Source: Bremerella volcania
Lineage (GTDB): Bacteria; Planctomycetota; Planctomycetia; Pirellulales; Pirellulaceae
Reading direction: 5' to 3'
Assembly: GCF_007748115.1 (NCBI RefSeq)
Contig: NZ_CP036289.1
Span: 5,580,001-5,644,000 of the forward strand
Length of the DNA stretch: 64,000 nucleotides
The translations under genes and the position numbers were made by a program. Shown here in pieces: positions 9,795-19,315 of the stretch; the stretch's first letter is position 1, and each line of letters starts with the position of its first letter. The notes under the pieces were generated by a model, which was not told the origin of the DNA, did no database searches, and worked only from the letters and a program-made list of their open reading frames with translations.

Positions 9795-10577
9795 ATGAAA
9801 ACCGAAAATAAGACGCTCAACATCGCCGGCAAGAAGACGCAGCTTACCATCCTGGGGGAAGGCCCACCGCTGCTTTACTTGCACTCGGCCGGGGGCGAGA
9901 CCGAACCGATCGCGTTTCACCACAAGCTGGCCGAGAAGTACACCGTCTACCTTCCGGCACACCCAGGCTTTGCCCTCAGCGAAGGCCTGGATCAGATCGA
10001 AGACATCCACGACCTGGCTTGGCACTACGTCGATCTGCTGGGTGAGTTGAACCTGGAGAACGTTCCGGTCGTCAGTTACTCGCTGGGGGCCTGGACAGCG
10101 GCCGAAGTGAAACTAATGCGTCCCAACTTGATCGGGCCGATGGTGATGATCGCCGCCGCTGGTTTGCATGTGGATGGGTCCCCGATGGAAGAACTATTCA
10201 TTGACAGCTTTGACAAGCTCCGCGAGCTGCTTTTCTTCGATCCGAAAGGCCAGGAAGCGGTAGATTACTTTCCAGCCGACACCAACGACCCACGCATTCT
10301 CATGTGGCTGAGGGCCCGCGAGGCAACCGCCCGCGTCGGCTGGAACCCTTACCTGCACGATCCGAAACTGGCTGGGCACCTGCACCGCTTGAACAGCCCT
10401 GTACAAGTAATCTGGGGCCGCCACGACAAGCTAATCCCGCTGGCCCACGGCGAGTACTACGCAAAGCATCTGCCCAACGCCAAGCTAACCGTCCTGGAAG
10501 AATGCGGGCACATGGTTCCCTACGAGAAGACCGAGGAAACCGCGACGATCGCGTTGGATTTCTTGGGTTCGGTCTAG
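9795..10577 (+). CDS. alpha/beta hydrolase
   Basis: 260 residues from ATG 9795, which fits the fold better than the GTG at 9738, whose extra 19 residues run out of the adjacent repeat element. The N-terminal strand leads to an oxyanion segment PPLLYLHSAGG. The nucleophile elbow reads S-Y-S96-L-G, where the usual first Gly is Ser. The acid is probably the Asp of VIWGRHDKLIP and the base the His of ECGHMVPYE. This is the layout of small C-C or ester hydrolases. It follows the LLM monooxygenase by about 105 bp in the same direction, hinting at sequential oxidation and hydrolysis. The substrate is unknown. Confidence 0.83.
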   Translation: MKTENKTLNIAGKKTQLTILGEGPPLLYLHSAGGETEPIAFHHKLAEKYTVYLPAHPGFALSEGLDQIEDIHDLAWHYVDLLGELNLENVPVVSYSLGAWTAAEVKLMRPNLIGPMVMIAAAGLHVDGSPMEELFIDSFDKLRELLFFDPKGQEAVDYFPADTNDPRILMWLRAREATARVGWNPYLHDPKLAGHLHRLNSPVQVIWGRHDKLIPLAHGEYYAKHLPNAKLTVLEECGHMVPYEKTEETATIALDFLGSV

Positions 10578-10625
10578 TAGACTTGAGCTAAATCCTAACC
10601 CTAGACCGCTCATCACAACGCAACC

Positions 10626-11114
10626 ATGATTAAGAACGACTTTATCATTCCGGCAGTCTTCGGGTTGATTCTTGTCGCGATCTATCTTGCGTCTCTTGAT
10701 TGGATTTCTCCACCATCGGTGACGGTCAAATACTATGGTAAGCCTGTTGCTAATACGTCCGTCATGTTCATGAATACTTCTCAACAAGATGCCCTGACGG
10801 ACGCAAACGGCAGAGTCTATTTGTCGAATAGAGGAGATCACAACGCAAGCATTCACGTTTCACTTCCTGATGGCACAGGTACATTCCTTCGCTTCCCAAG
10901 GTATGGAAACTGGACGGTCGACTTTCAGGGACCAAAAACGATAACACGAAGTGAGGTCTCTTACTTCGGGATCTTTACGTCGACCGAAGAAGGCACGACG
11001 TATTCATACACTGACGAACAGGCTGATGCCATTGATACGAAGCAAATGACGATCGAAGATGCACAAAAGCTGATCGATCAAGAGATTGAAAAGCGTCTTG
11101 ATTCCGAGAACTAA
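10626..11114 (+). CDS. small membrane-anchored protein, function unknown
   Basis: 162 residues. A single N-terminal hydrophobic helix (residues about 7-26) is followed by a short beta-rich region. The stretch VTVKYYGKPVANTSVMFM with TDANGRVYL resembles a carboxypeptidase-regulatory-like or Ig-type fold in which a tip is marked by the D-A-N-G turn. The C-terminal 40 residues are helical and charged. The protein is probably periplasmic and membrane-tethered. Its stop codon overlaps the convergent SDR gene by four bases. I recognise no specific family. Confidence 0.65.
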   Translation: MIKNDFIIPAVFGLILVAIYLASLDWISPPSVTVKYYGKPVANTSVMFMNTSQQDALTDANGRVYLSNRGDHNASIHVSLPDGTGTFLRFPRYGNWTVDFQGPKTITRSEVSYFGIFTSTEEGTTYSYTDEQADAIDTKQMTIEDAQKLIDQEIEKRLDSEN

Positions 11115-11914
11115 ACGTACCGATGCATCGGCAGGTCATAGTGCGGCGCCCAACCCAGTGGTAGCGTGACGCCGGTGATCCAACTGGCTTCTTCCGAAAC
11201 GAGAAACGCGACCGCGTTGGCCACATCGTGAGGCACACCAACCCCAAGCGGGTGGCAAGCCTCAATATCCTGACGTAGTTGTTCGACTTCCTCGCGAGTT
11301 TCACATTCTTCGGCGAAACGCATGGCCATTGGCGTGGTGACGATGCCTGGGGCAACGGCAACCACGCGGATCTTCTTCGGCCCCAGTTCCCATGCCAATG
11401 ATTGAGTAAAACCATTGAGGCCGGCTTTACTGGCACTATAGACCGAGAAGCCAACGCACCCGCCCAGCCCCAGAGCAGAGGCCACATTCAACACGACGCC
11501 GCCTGGCGATGGCAGCAGCGGAAGAAAAGCGCGGGTCATGCGAATCGCGCCCGTCAGATTGATGTCAAGCAGCTGTTGCCACTGACCTTCGGCATAGTCT
11601 TCCAGGTTCTGGCAAAGCTCGATGCCCGCGTTATTGATCAGGTAGTCGACCTTGCCGAACTTATGCTGGGCCGCAGTCTTCAATGCGGCAATTTGCTCGT
11701 CGCTGGTGACGTCGCAGTCTTGATAGAGAAATGGCGTACCTTGTCGCTCGAGCCGTTTGAGAACACGTTTAGGCTCGTGCCGATTAGCAACAACGATCGA
11801 GGCCCCTTCTTTCGACAGACGCTCGACAATTGCTCCGCCGATACCACGATCGCTGGCCCCGGTAATCAGAGCAACCTTGCCATCGAATCTTAGAGAGTTG
11901 GTATCATCTGTCAT
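11111..11914 (-). CDS. SDR family NAD(P)-dependent oxidoreductase
   Basis: 267 residues of the classical short-chain dehydrogenase/reductase family. The cofactor loop TGASDRGIG is at residues 18-26 and NNAG at 94-97. The catalytic triad is Ser146, Tyr159 and Lys163 (YSASK), followed by the PG motif in VAVAPGIVTTPMA. A GG-type terminal region (WITGVTLPLGW) completes the fold. The second cofactor-loop residues do not reveal whether NAD or NADP is used, and the substrate is unknown. It is divergent from nothing nearby; it converges on the small membrane protein gene and is separated from sdhB by a palindromic repeat. Confidence 0.9.
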   Translation of the reverse strand: MTDDTNSLRFDGKVALITGASDRGIGGAIVERLSKEGASIVVANRHEPKRVLKRLERQGTPFLYQDCDVTSDEQIAALKTAAQHKFGKVDYLINNAGIELCQNLEDYAEGQWQQLLDINLTGAIRMTRAFLPLLPSPGGVVLNVASALGLGGCVGFSVYSASKAGLNGFTQSLAWELGPKKIRVVAVAPGIVTTPMAMRFAEECETREEVEQLRQDIEACHPLGVGVPHDVANAVAFLVSEEASWITGVTLPLGWAPHYDLPMHRYV

Positions 11915-11978
11915 GCGTAGCGGTCTTTCAGCATGTCCCTTGCCGAGGATGAGGATTGAGACTGAGTACCTTCATCGC

Positions 11979-12020
11979 CCCCTCACCCTAACCCTCTCCC
12001 CGAAGGGGCGAGGGGACCGG
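11979..12020. repeat. interspersed GC-rich palindromic repeat, copy 2
   Basis: Reads CCCTCACCCTAACCCTCTCC, then CCGAAGGGGCGAGGGGACC. It is the same unit as copy 1 (9701-9740) in opposite orientation. The arms pair as CCCCTCnCCC with GGGnGAGGGG. It lies between the 5' end of the SDR gene and the 3' end of sdhB. Confidence 0.6.
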
Positions 12021-12026
12021 AGAGGC

Positions 12027-12884
12027 TTAGTGCTTGCTTGCAGGGCGATCAAACCACTTGCGGAGCGTATTGAAGGTTGTATCACGTCCGATCTTGCCAA
12101 TGCTCATCGTCAGCGGAATCTTCTTTGGGCAGACAGCTACACAATTCTGGGCGTTGCCACAAACCTGAATGCCCCCTTCTTCGGTCAATGCATCAAGACG
12201 TTCTCCGGCCATCATCTTTCCAGTGGGGTGCAAGTTGAACAGCACGACCTGACTGATGGCCGCCGGACCAACGAAACCATGGCTGTAAGCCTCGAGCTTG
12301 CGCTTTTCGAAGTCGGCGTCCGATTCGCCGGAATGCGGAATTAGTTCGATCTTCGAGTATTGTGGGCAAGCTTCCACGCAGCACCCGCAGGTCATGCACT
12401 CGCTCAGCGGATAAGCCATTTCCTGATTGGCACGCGACTGTCTTGGACCTGGCCCCAAGTCATAGTAACCATCGGCCGGGATCCAACCTTTAACCTTCTT
12501 GAGGGCGTTGAACATCCGGCTTCGATCGACGAACAAGTCTCTGACAACGGGGAACTTGGTCATCGGACGAAGCTCGATCTCATTGCTGTCTTCCAGAAGT
12601 TTGTCGACCAGAGCGGAGCACGACTGGCGGACTTTGCCGTTGATCACCATCGTGCAGGCACCGCAAACCTCTTCCAAACAGCCACAGTCCCAGCAAACAG
12701 GCGTGGTTTTTTCGCCATTGGCAGTCTTCGCCTTGGCGGCGATCTTCTGCAGCACGCTGATCACGTTCAATTCGGCCTCGTAACCGAGTTCGAACCGCTG
12801 CCAATAACTTGGTTTCCCTGGACCGTCCTGGCGAAGTATTTTGACGAAGAAAGTTTTCGGCTTATTCTGCGAATGGGCAATCAT
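12027..12884 (-). CDS. sdhB: succinate dehydrogenase/fumarate reductase iron-sulfur subunit
   Basis: 285 residues. It carries electrons from the FAD subunit to quinone on the cytoplasmic face of the membrane. The N-terminal ferredoxin domain has the [2Fe-2S] cysteines in CWDCGCLEEVCGAC plus a later Cys in QSCSAL. The C-terminal domain has CMTCGCCVEACPQ and CGNAQNCVAVCPKKIP, binding the [4Fe-4S] and [3Fe-4S] clusters. The length is slightly above the usual 235-260. It is the last gene of sdhCAB, with 83 bp separating it from sdhA. Fumarate reductase cannot be excluded by sequence alone, but an aerobic planctomycete with fumC nearby fits succinate oxidation. Confidence 0.95.
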   Translation of the reverse strand: MIAHSQNKPKTFFVKILRQDGPGKPSYWQRFELGYEAELNVISVLQKIAAKAKTANGEKTTPVCWDCGCLEEVCGACTMVINGKVRQSCSALVDKLLEDSNEIELRPMTKFPVVRDLFVDRSRMFNALKKVKGWIPADGYYDLGPGPRQSRANQEMAYPLSECMTCGCCVEACPQYSKIELIPHSGESDADFEKRKLEAYSHGFVGPAAISQVVLFNLHPTGKMMAGERLDALTEEGGIQVCGNAQNCVAVCPKKIPLTMSIGKIGRDTTFNTLRKWFDRPASKH

Positions 12885-12967
12885 ATTCTTAGCTTTTCAG
12901 GTTCCAGTTTTCTGTGCCGTACGCTCGGCCGAAACCGAGCCATCTCTTACACATCTGAAGGTAGAAG

Positions 12968-14956
12968 CTAGCTAGCAGCAGCGGCAGGATCACCTTGGGC
13001 TGCTGCCTTCTTCTTAGCTTTCCGTTCCTTCCAAACTTCGCTGATCTGTTCCGCTCCGACGAGGCCATATAGGCGAGGCCGTGGCGGCTCGATGCTGGTA
13101 TCGACTTCTTCGTAGCTGATGTTGACGTCTCTGCCATCGTAGGTGGCGATGGTGCTCTTGAGGAACTTCTCGACGTTTGCTTCAAACTTGTCGCACCACT
13201 CTTCAGCCTGACGGCGATGTTCAGCAGGATCGGTGGCCGTGAGGCCCGGCAACTCGAATTCAGGCTTGTAGTGAGCACCGCGACATTCGTCACGCTGCAA
13301 GGCGCCTTTGAGGATTGCTTCGGCGATCGGGAACATGTCTTGCAGCGCCTTAGTGAAGAGCACGTTCTGATTCGACCAGTTGCCAGTATCGCTCAGCGCA
13401 CACTTCCAAGCTCGCTCCTTCAAGTCGGCCAGCTTTCCGATGCCTTCCTTGAGCTGCGAGTTTTGACGCACCACCGTGGCGATGTTCGTCATCATGTTGC
13501 CCAGTTCCTGATGAATCAAGTAAGGGTTTTCATCTCCCTTCTGCTTGAGCAAGGTATCTTGGCGGTCCTGGTGTTTCTTCACAGCCGCTTCGTACAGCGA
13601 AGCGGGTTGATCGGCAGCCGACGTCCCCGGGGTCATGCTTCCGAGCAAGGTCTCTAAGCCGGGTGCCAGGAACAGCCCTGAGAAGATACAGGACAACAAC
13701 GAGTTCGCACCCAGGCGGTTTGCGCCGTGATAGTGGTAGTCGACTTCGCCGATGGCGTACAGATTCGGGATGTTCGTCTGCTGATTGATTGGCGAACCAG
13801 CCACCAAACCGCCGCTTTCCTTCTTCTTGTAGTTAGTCCACAAGCCGCCCATGCTGTAGTGAACCGCAGGGAAAATACGCATCGGCGTATAGCACGGGTC
13901 GACACCTTGGAATTTGCGGTAGATGTCGAGAATACCGCCGAGCTTACGATTGAGTTCACTCGCTTCGATGTGGGTCAGGTCGAGGTAAACGCACTGTCGA
14001 TCGGCCTCAACGCTCAGTCCGTCGTTCACACAGACGTCGAAGATTTCACGCGTAGCAATGTCACGTGGAACCAGGTTGCCGTATTCCGGGTAGCGTTCTT
14101 CCAGGAAGTAGTAGCGTTCCGATTCAGGAATGTCTTTCGGAGCGCGAGAATCATGAGGGGTTCTCGGCACCCAAACACGCCCCCCTTCACCACGAGCCGA
14201 TTCGCTCATCAGGCGGAGTTTGTCGGCACCTGGGATGGCGGTCGGATGCACCTGAATGCATTCGCCGTTGCCATACTTGGCACCGGCTTGCACGCAGCGA
14301 CTGGCCGCCGAACCGTTACAGGTCATGCTCATTGTGCTGCGGCCGTAGATCAAACCACAACCACCGGTCGCGACGACGACAGCATCCGCCTTGAAGGAGC
14401 GGATCTCCATGCTGTAAAGGTCTTGGGCAACTGCCCCAACGCATGTTCCGTCGTCATTCAGGACTGGTCCGAGGAAGTCCCACATTTCGTACTTCTTGAC
14501 CAGGCCTTCCACTTCCCAGCGGCGAACCTGTTCATCGAGTGCGTAGAGAAGCTGCTGACCGGTAGTGGCCCCGGCGAAAGCCGTTCGCTTGTAAAGTGTT
14601 CCACCGAAACGACGACGGTCGATGAAACCTTCGGTGGTTCGATTGAAGGGAACTCCCAGACGATCCATCAAGTCGATCACCTTGGGTGCCCACATCGCCA
14701 TCTCGTAGACCGGTGGCTGGTGGTTCAGAAAGTCACCACCGTAGACGGTATCGTCAAAGTGTTTATACTCGTCGTCACCCAGTTGGCGTGTGGCGTCGTT
14801 GACGCTGTTAATGCCCCCCTGAGCACACACACTGTGCGAGCGTTTGACCGGCGTGAGGCTCATCAAATCGACTTTGATGCCCAACTCGGCCAGCTTCATG
14901 GTGGCTGCCAGACCGGCCAATCCACCACCGACAACTAGAACTCGCTTCTCTGCCAT
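12968..14956 (-). CDS. sdhA: succinate dehydrogenase flavoprotein subunit
   Basis: 662 residues. It oxidises succinate to fumarate using covalently bound FAD. The Rossmann start VLVVGGGLAGLAATMKLAE is followed by HSVCAQGGINSVND, the FAD-attachment region of the Bacillus/epsilon-type enzymes. The substrate loop HPTAIPGADKLRLMSE and the capping-domain Arg in ESARGEGGRV follow, then GANRLGANSLL, where the flavin-binding Ser/Asn segment sits. The C terminus is a Lys/Ala-rich tail. It lies between sdhC and sdhB on the minus strand, with 79 bp to sdhC. The type matches class with a single large cytochrome b subunit. Confidence 0.96.
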   Translation of the reverse strand: MAEKRVLVVGGGLAGLAATMKLAELGIKVDLMSLTPVKRSHSVCAQGGINSVNDATRQLGDDEYKHFDDTVYGGDFLNHQPPVYEMAMWAPKVIDLMDRLGVPFNRTTEGFIDRRRFGGTLYKRTAFAGATTGQQLLYALDEQVRRWEVEGLVKKYEMWDFLGPVLNDDGTCVGAVAQDLYSMEIRSFKADAVVVATGGCGLIYGRSTMSMTCNGSAASRCVQAGAKYGNGECIQVHPTAIPGADKLRLMSESARGEGGRVWVPRTPHDSRAPKDIPESERYYFLEERYPEYGNLVPRDIATREIFDVCVNDGLSVEADRQCVYLDLTHIEASELNRKLGGILDIYRKFQGVDPCYTPMRIFPAVHYSMGGLWTNYKKKESGGLVAGSPINQQTNIPNLYAIGEVDYHYHGANRLGANSLLSCIFSGLFLAPGLETLLGSMTPGTSAADQPASLYEAAVKKHQDRQDTLLKQKGDENPYLIHQELGNMMTNIATVVRQNSQLKEGIGKLADLKERAWKCALSDTGNWSNQNVLFTKALQDMFPIAEAILKGALQRDECRGAHYKPEFELPGLTATDPAEHRRQAEEWCDKFEANVEKFLKSTIATYDGRDVNISYEEVDTSIEPPRPRLYGLVGAEQISEVWKERKAKKKAAAQGDPAAAAS

Positions 14957-15035
14957 TCCCGTCCACCTTTGGCTCTTGGGTTTTCAATTGGCGGCGTTTT
15001 TCCTTTCGAGTTAAACCGAAAGGAGTCGCGTGGCT

Positions 15036-15887
15036 TTAACGCTTCGACTCGGCCTTGGCGGCGTCGTCCGACTCTTCCGCGTGGTAGTATTTCGACTCTT
15101 TGGAATGCTTGTGGTCGTTCGGCACGATGTCACCCGTTTCGACCAGCAGTTCGTAGGCTTTGTCTTCTTCCTTGCGGACTTCTGCGATCTTCTCTTGACT
15201 CATCGAGTAAAGCCCTACGATCGAAGTCATCCCGACGACGGCCAGCAGAACGAACAGCACGTTGGCGACCATCTTGGCCTTCTCTTGCGCTTTGGCACTA
15301 ATCCAGAAGCCCCAGGTAATGCCGAACGTGAATAGACCATTGGTGAAGTGGAACGTGGCCGCCAACACGCCAATCCCGTAAAGGATTGGCACGATGATCG
15401 AGGCCTGCATTGCTTCGGCCCCGCTACTCGCTGCGTTGTAAGGCGAGAACTGGGCCCCAAATAGCGGATGAGCAATGTTATTCACCCAGAAGCTGGCATG
15501 GATCCAGCCATGCATATGAAACACGTGCCAGGCAATAAACAGGAACGCAATCAGCCCTGTTGCCCGCTGCATTGTGTAACGGAAGTTGCTGTTATATGGG
15601 TAACTTTGCGTGTTGGGATTGCCATCCTTCGTGATGATCAAGCCATAAACAGCATGGAAGATGATTGGTAGAAAGATCAGCGACCACTCGACCAATGGCA
15701 ATAGCGGCCCCAGGGAATGGATGTGAAACACCAACCGCTGAAACAGCCGCGGCGAGCCAAATACGCTGGCATTCACTGAGAGGTGAACCACCATATAGGC
15801 ACCGATTGGAATCAGGCCGGTCAAAGAATGCAGGCGTCGCAACAGGAACTCGTTGCGCTGTAAAAAACTAGGTGCCGAGCTCACCAC
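15036..15887 (-). CDS. sdhC: succinate dehydrogenase cytochrome b subunit
   Basis: 283 residues with five hydrophobic helices in the first 230 residues, the arrangement of the single-subunit di-heme membrane anchor (cytochrome b558 type). Candidate heme-ligating histidines are in SLTGLIPIGAYMVVHLS, FHIHSLG, FHAVYG, WHVFHMHGWIH and the helix around ATFHFTNGLF. The last 50 residues are a charged cytoplasmic tail. The start is GTG at 15887, or the adjacent GTG, preceded on its strand by GGAAAGGG. It is first in sdhCAB, as expected for this enzyme type. Hemes are inferred, not proven. Confidence 0.88.
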   Translation of the reverse strand: MVSSAPSFLQRNEFLLRRLHSLTGLIPIGAYMVVHLSVNASVFGSPRLFQRLVFHIHSLGPLLPLVEWSLIFLPIIFHAVYGLIITKDGNPNTQSYPYNSNFRYTMQRATGLIAFLFIAWHVFHMHGWIHASFWVNNIAHPLFGAQFSPYNAASSGAEAMQASIIVPILYGIGVLAATFHFTNGLFTFGITWGFWISAKAQEKAKMVANVLFVLLAVVGMTSIVGLYSMSQEKIAEVRKEEDKAYELLVETGDIVPNDHKHSKESKYYHAEESDDAAKAESKR

Positions 15888-16348
15888 AGACCCTTTCCGA
15901 AATCGAGATTCTGCTGGTAGGGCAAAATCCCGCTTACAAGTGTTGTCTTCAGATCGCTTTTTGACGCAATCAGCGCCCTTCGGCCGCTACTCCGACCATC
16001 CATCGAAAGGGGCCGCTCGCATGCCACAAGTTATAGCGGAATCACGACTTAGTTATAAGTACCCCTGCATTAAGAGACCGAAAATCAACGGTAGTATCAA
16101 CACGGCTGATAAAGTAGGCAAGTATTCCTTGCGTTCCTGTCAAATTGGCAGGAGACGACCGTGAGGATGCGCTCAGCCGTTTGTGAAAATGGCCTGAAGA
16201 TATCGTTTTCATACGTATTTACCGCATCCGATCGATCGCTATTGCACCTGTCAGGCTTTCTGGCCAAAAATGGGAACTATATTTGCATGATTAAGCGTCG
16301 AAGCTTTTGTCCTGCCAACACGTTACGCGTGCTTAGCGGCTGAGTGCC
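15888..16348. other. 461-bp divergent intergenic region, sdhC / response regulator
   Basis: This gap must contain promoters for sdhCAB (minus strand) and for the response regulator (plus strand). I see no convincing -35/-10 pair or sigma-54 site. A 60-codon frame from GTG 16161 has a GGAG motif eight bases upstream and ends six bases before the response-regulator ATG, but its composition gives no support as a real protein. Confidence 0.4.
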
Positions 16349-16750
16349 ATGCGAAATTCAGAACATCCCATCATGCTAATCACTGACGACGATCGCGCTT
16401 TTCGCGAGACGATGGCGGAGGTGTTCGCACGTCGTGGGTTTGAGCCCATCTTGGCAGCTAACGGCGACGAGGCAATTCACGTAGCCCAGGGGACAACGGT
16501 TCATGTCGCACTATTCGATTTCCACATGCCTGAGCGAACGGGACTGGAATCGATTTCGGCTTGTCGCAGCCTGGGAATCAACATTCCCTACATTCTTCTG
16601 ACCGGCGGCCTCGACCAAGCCATTGCCACCCAGGCCGAAAGCGTAGAAGTCTTCTCACTGCTCGAGAAGCCTGTCAGTATTCAGATCGTTACCGGCGTGG
16701 TCAAGGATGCGATGGCGAGCCATTACCCCTGGTACGAAGCAGGGCGATAA
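16349..16750 (+). CDS. single-domain response regulator (CheY-like receiver)
   Basis: 133 residues, one receiver domain with no output domain. The acidic cluster is Asp13-Asp14-Asp15, the phospho-acceptor is Asp57 in LFDFHMPERTG, the conserved Thr is Thr85 (LLTGG), and the invariant Lys is Lys107 followed by Pro108 (LLEKPVS). It should be phosphorylated by a histidine kinase encoded elsewhere and act by protein contact. The nearby flagellar genes start more than 20 kb away, so a chemotaxis role is not supported by location. It stands alone between sdhC and ftsH. Confidence 0.92.
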   Translation: MRNSEHPIMLITDDDRAFRETMAEVFARRGFEPILAANGDEAIHVAQGTTVHVALFDFHMPERTGLESISACRSLGINIPYILLTGGLDQAIATQAESVEVFSLLEKPVSIQIVTGVVKDAMASHYPWYEAGR

Positions 16751-16834
16751 GGCAATATCTCACCCATTGATTAGGTTCAGAAAGTCGACCAGAGGAATGC
16801 CCGCTGGCCGACTCACTTCTAAAAACACCTAACA

Positions 16835-18898
16835 CTAGCTCCCCTGGTCAACGGCTCCCGCTGGCGGGATATCGTCCGAGTTAATCTCTTTAGGCGTTCC
16901 GTGCCGCTTGACCTCGGTGCCGGGCACAATTCTTGGTCCGTCCGAGGTTTCTTCGATGACTCGTTTCAGTTCTTCGGCATCAACCACCTCAAGCTCCATC
17001 AAGCGTTCCGTCAGGGCAACCAGGGCAGCTCGGCGGTCTTCCATCATCTCCTTGGTGCGTTTCAGGAGTTCGTCGATGATGCGTTTGATTTCCAGGTCGA
17101 TCTCGCGATAGGTTTCTTCGCTGTGAGATCGGGCTCGTTCTTCCGATTGTTCGGGGATGAAGGCCGAACGTCCGCTGGCGCGGAAATTGACCCTCCCCAA
17201 GCGGCTCATGCCGTAGTCGGTCACCATGCTGCGAGCGATTTCGGTAGCTCGTTCCAGGTCGTTTTGAGCACCAGTCGAGATCTCTTCGTAGACCATCTCT
17301 TCGGCAAGGGTTCCGGCAAGCAGCACCTGAATGCGGCTTTCCAGTTCGCTTTGCGTCATCAGAAAGCGATCTTCCGTCGGCCGTTGCATCGTATAACCAA
17401 GGGCCGCCAGGCCGCGAGGAATGATCGAGACCTTATGCACTGGATCGGTGTTTGGCAGACAATAAGCCACCAATGCGTGGCCGCTCTCGTGATAGGCTAC
17501 ACGAAGCTTTTCGTCTTCGTGCATCACGCGTTGTTTCTTCTCGAGACCGGCCGTGACGCGTTCAACCCCTTCGTCGAATTCTTCCATGCCGACGGCCGCT
17601 TTGCCCTTACGAGCCGCAAGCAGGGCAGCTTCGTTGACGAGATTCGCCAGATCGGCACCGGAGAAACCGGTGGTGATCGCAGCAACGCTTTTCAAATTGA
17701 CCGTATCATCCAATTTCACGCTACGGACGTGAACCCGGAGAATATCTTCGCGACCGCCTGCGTCAGGCCGGTCGACCAGTACCTGGCGATCAAAGCGTCC
17801 GGGGCGGAGCAGGGCAGGGTCCAGCATTTCCGGACGGTTGGTTGCCGCGATGATGATAATCCCGGCATTCGCTTCGAAGCCGTCCATCTCGACCAGCAGC
17901 GCGTTAAGTGTTTGCTCTCGTTCATCATGCCCGCCAACAATTCCGCCGCCTCGGGCCTTACCCAGGGCGTCGAGTTCATCAATGAAGATGATACAGGGGC
18001 TTTTCGCTGCGGCTTGCTGGAATAGGTCGCGAACGCGGGCCGCACCGACACCGACAAACATTTCGACGAAGTCACTACCGCTCATGCTGAAGAATGAGAC
18101 GCCTGCCTCACCGGCGATCGCCTTGGCAAGTAGCGTTTTCCCCGTTCCGGGAGGGCCGACCAGAAGTACGCCTTTGGGAATACGGCCGCCCAGTTCCTGA
18201 TATTTTTCAGGCGAACGGAGGAAGTCGACAATTTCCTTCACTTCGTCCACGGCTTCTTCGATGCCAGCGACGTCGTCGAAGCTAATGTTCAAATCGTCTT
18301 GCATATGCAGCTTGCCGCGACTGCGACCGAATGCAATGGCACTGCCAGTCCCGCCGATCCTGCGAATCATGAAGTAGCAGAATGCAATCCCCAAACCAAT
18401 CATCAACAGCGGACCGCCATAGATTTCGAAGAAGTTAGGGGGACCAGCTGCCTTGTAGTCGGTAAAGTCCGCCTCGTCGAGCATCGACTGAATCTTGCCG
18501 GCCGCATTTTCGCTACGAACCAGGTAGGTCACAATCTTCTGGCCTTCGGTCTTCGCTTTACTCGGATCTTTGCTGTCCATGTTGTAACGATCCACAACAG
18601 CGGTAACTGAGCTGGAACCAATTTCAACATTTCGCAAATTTGAGTAGCGGATACTGGAAACTTTGCCGTCGCTGTCCTTCCGCTTGACCGTTACGCCAGG
18701 TACGACACCTTCCGCCGGCTTCTCGTCAATCGAAGCAATCAGCTTCTCCAGGTCGGGCTGAGCGAGTTCTTCCGATCCCGACTGCAGCAAGTACATCGCG
18801 ACCAGGAATACCACCGCCCCGGCCACCAAGATGTACCACAGATTGCCAGAGTTTCCTTTATCACCCCGCCGTTTGGGAGATTCGTCGTTACTATCCAT
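16835..18898 (-). CDS. ftsH: ATP-dependent zinc metalloprotease FtsH
   Basis: 687-residue membrane AAA+ protease that degrades misfolded and regulatory membrane proteins. A transmembrane helix at about 20-39 is followed by a periplasmic domain and a second helix at about 158-180. The AAA module has Walker A GPPGTGKT (248-255), Walker B IIFIDELD and the second region of homology with [17 protein letters not shown]. The zinc-binding HESGH is at 470-474, with a downstream Asp expected as the third ligand. The C-terminal helical tail is charged. The architecture and length are normal. It is divergent from the caspase-like gene. On its strand TATACT (plus 18969-18974) is a possible -10 box. Confidence 0.96.
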   Translation of the reverse strand: MDSNDESPKRRGDKGNSGNLWYILVAGAVVFLVAMYLLQSGSEELAQPDLEKLIASIDEKPAEGVVPGVTVKRKDSDGKVSSIRYSNLRNVEIGSSSVTAVVDRYNMDSKDPSKAKTEGQKIVTYLVRSENAAGKIQSMLDEADFTDYKAAGPPNFFEIYGGPLLMIGLGIAFCYFMIRRIGGTGSAIAFGRSRGKLHMQDDLNISFDDVAGIEEAVDEVKEIVDFLRSPEKYQELGGRIPKGVLLVGPPGTGKTLLAKAIAGEAGVSFFSMSGSDFVEMFVGVGAARVRDLFQQAAAKSPCIIFIDELDALGKARGGGIVGGHDEREQTLNALLVEMDGFEANAGIIIIAATNRPEMLDPALLRPGRFDRQVLVDRPDAGGREDILRVHVRSVKLDDTVNLKSVAAITTGFSGADLANLVNEAALLAARKGKAAVGMEEFDEGVERVTAGLEKKQRVMHEDEKLRVAYHESGHALVAYCLPNTDPVHKVSIIPRGLAALGYTMQRPTEDRFLMTQSELESRIQVLLAGTLAEEMVYEEISTGAQNDLERATEIARSMVTDYGMSRLGRVNFRASGRSAFIPEQSEERARSHSEETYREIDLEIKRIIDELLKRTKEMMEDRRAALVALTERLMELEVVDAEELKRVIEETSDGPRIVPGTEVKRHGTPKEINSDDIPPAGAVDQGS

Positions 18899-19315
18899 TG
18901 GCTTTCGCTTGGTTAATTCAGATTTAACGGGCTGCCCAGCGACTCGCGCTGCCTAGTGGGAATCTCATAGTATACCGGGCATCTCCCCACGACTATCTTC
19001 GCCAGCAGGCAAAACTGGACAAGCTGCTAGCTCTCGACCAGAGAATAAGGATTGGTCCGATTGTGCCGACTATCGAAGACGCTGAGGGGCGTCCAGGCAT
19101 CGCGAACCAGGAGAGAGTGTGTGAAAAAACTTCTTCCTTACACGTGCAATGTCGCGCAAGCATCTCTATATTGAAAATTAACCATACACCTCCGGCGAGT
19201 TGCGACGAACGCCAATCGCGACTGCCCCTCTCCTCAGGATGCTTGCCCTCATGTCGGCGAAGGAGTGCCGCGCGACCTTTTAGAGACTTACGCACTTTTT
19301 TCGCAGGTTTCCCTG
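18899..19315. other. 417-bp divergent intergenic region, ftsH / caspase-like gene
   Basis: No credible coding frame was seen. It should hold the promoters for both neighbours. On the ftsH side, TATACT (complement of AGTATA 18969-18974) could be a -10 element, but no good -35 box is at the right distance. Nothing else stands out. Confidence 0.4.

Noticed and set aside
12889-14938. Open frames on both strands across sdhA
   Set aside because: These are shadows of the sdhA coding sequence; they show no domain motifs.
16161-16343. 60-codon frame with a GGAG motif upstream of the response regulator
   Set aside because: Composition and lack of any motif do not support a protein. It could be a leader peptide, but nothing beyond the ribosome-like site suggests so.
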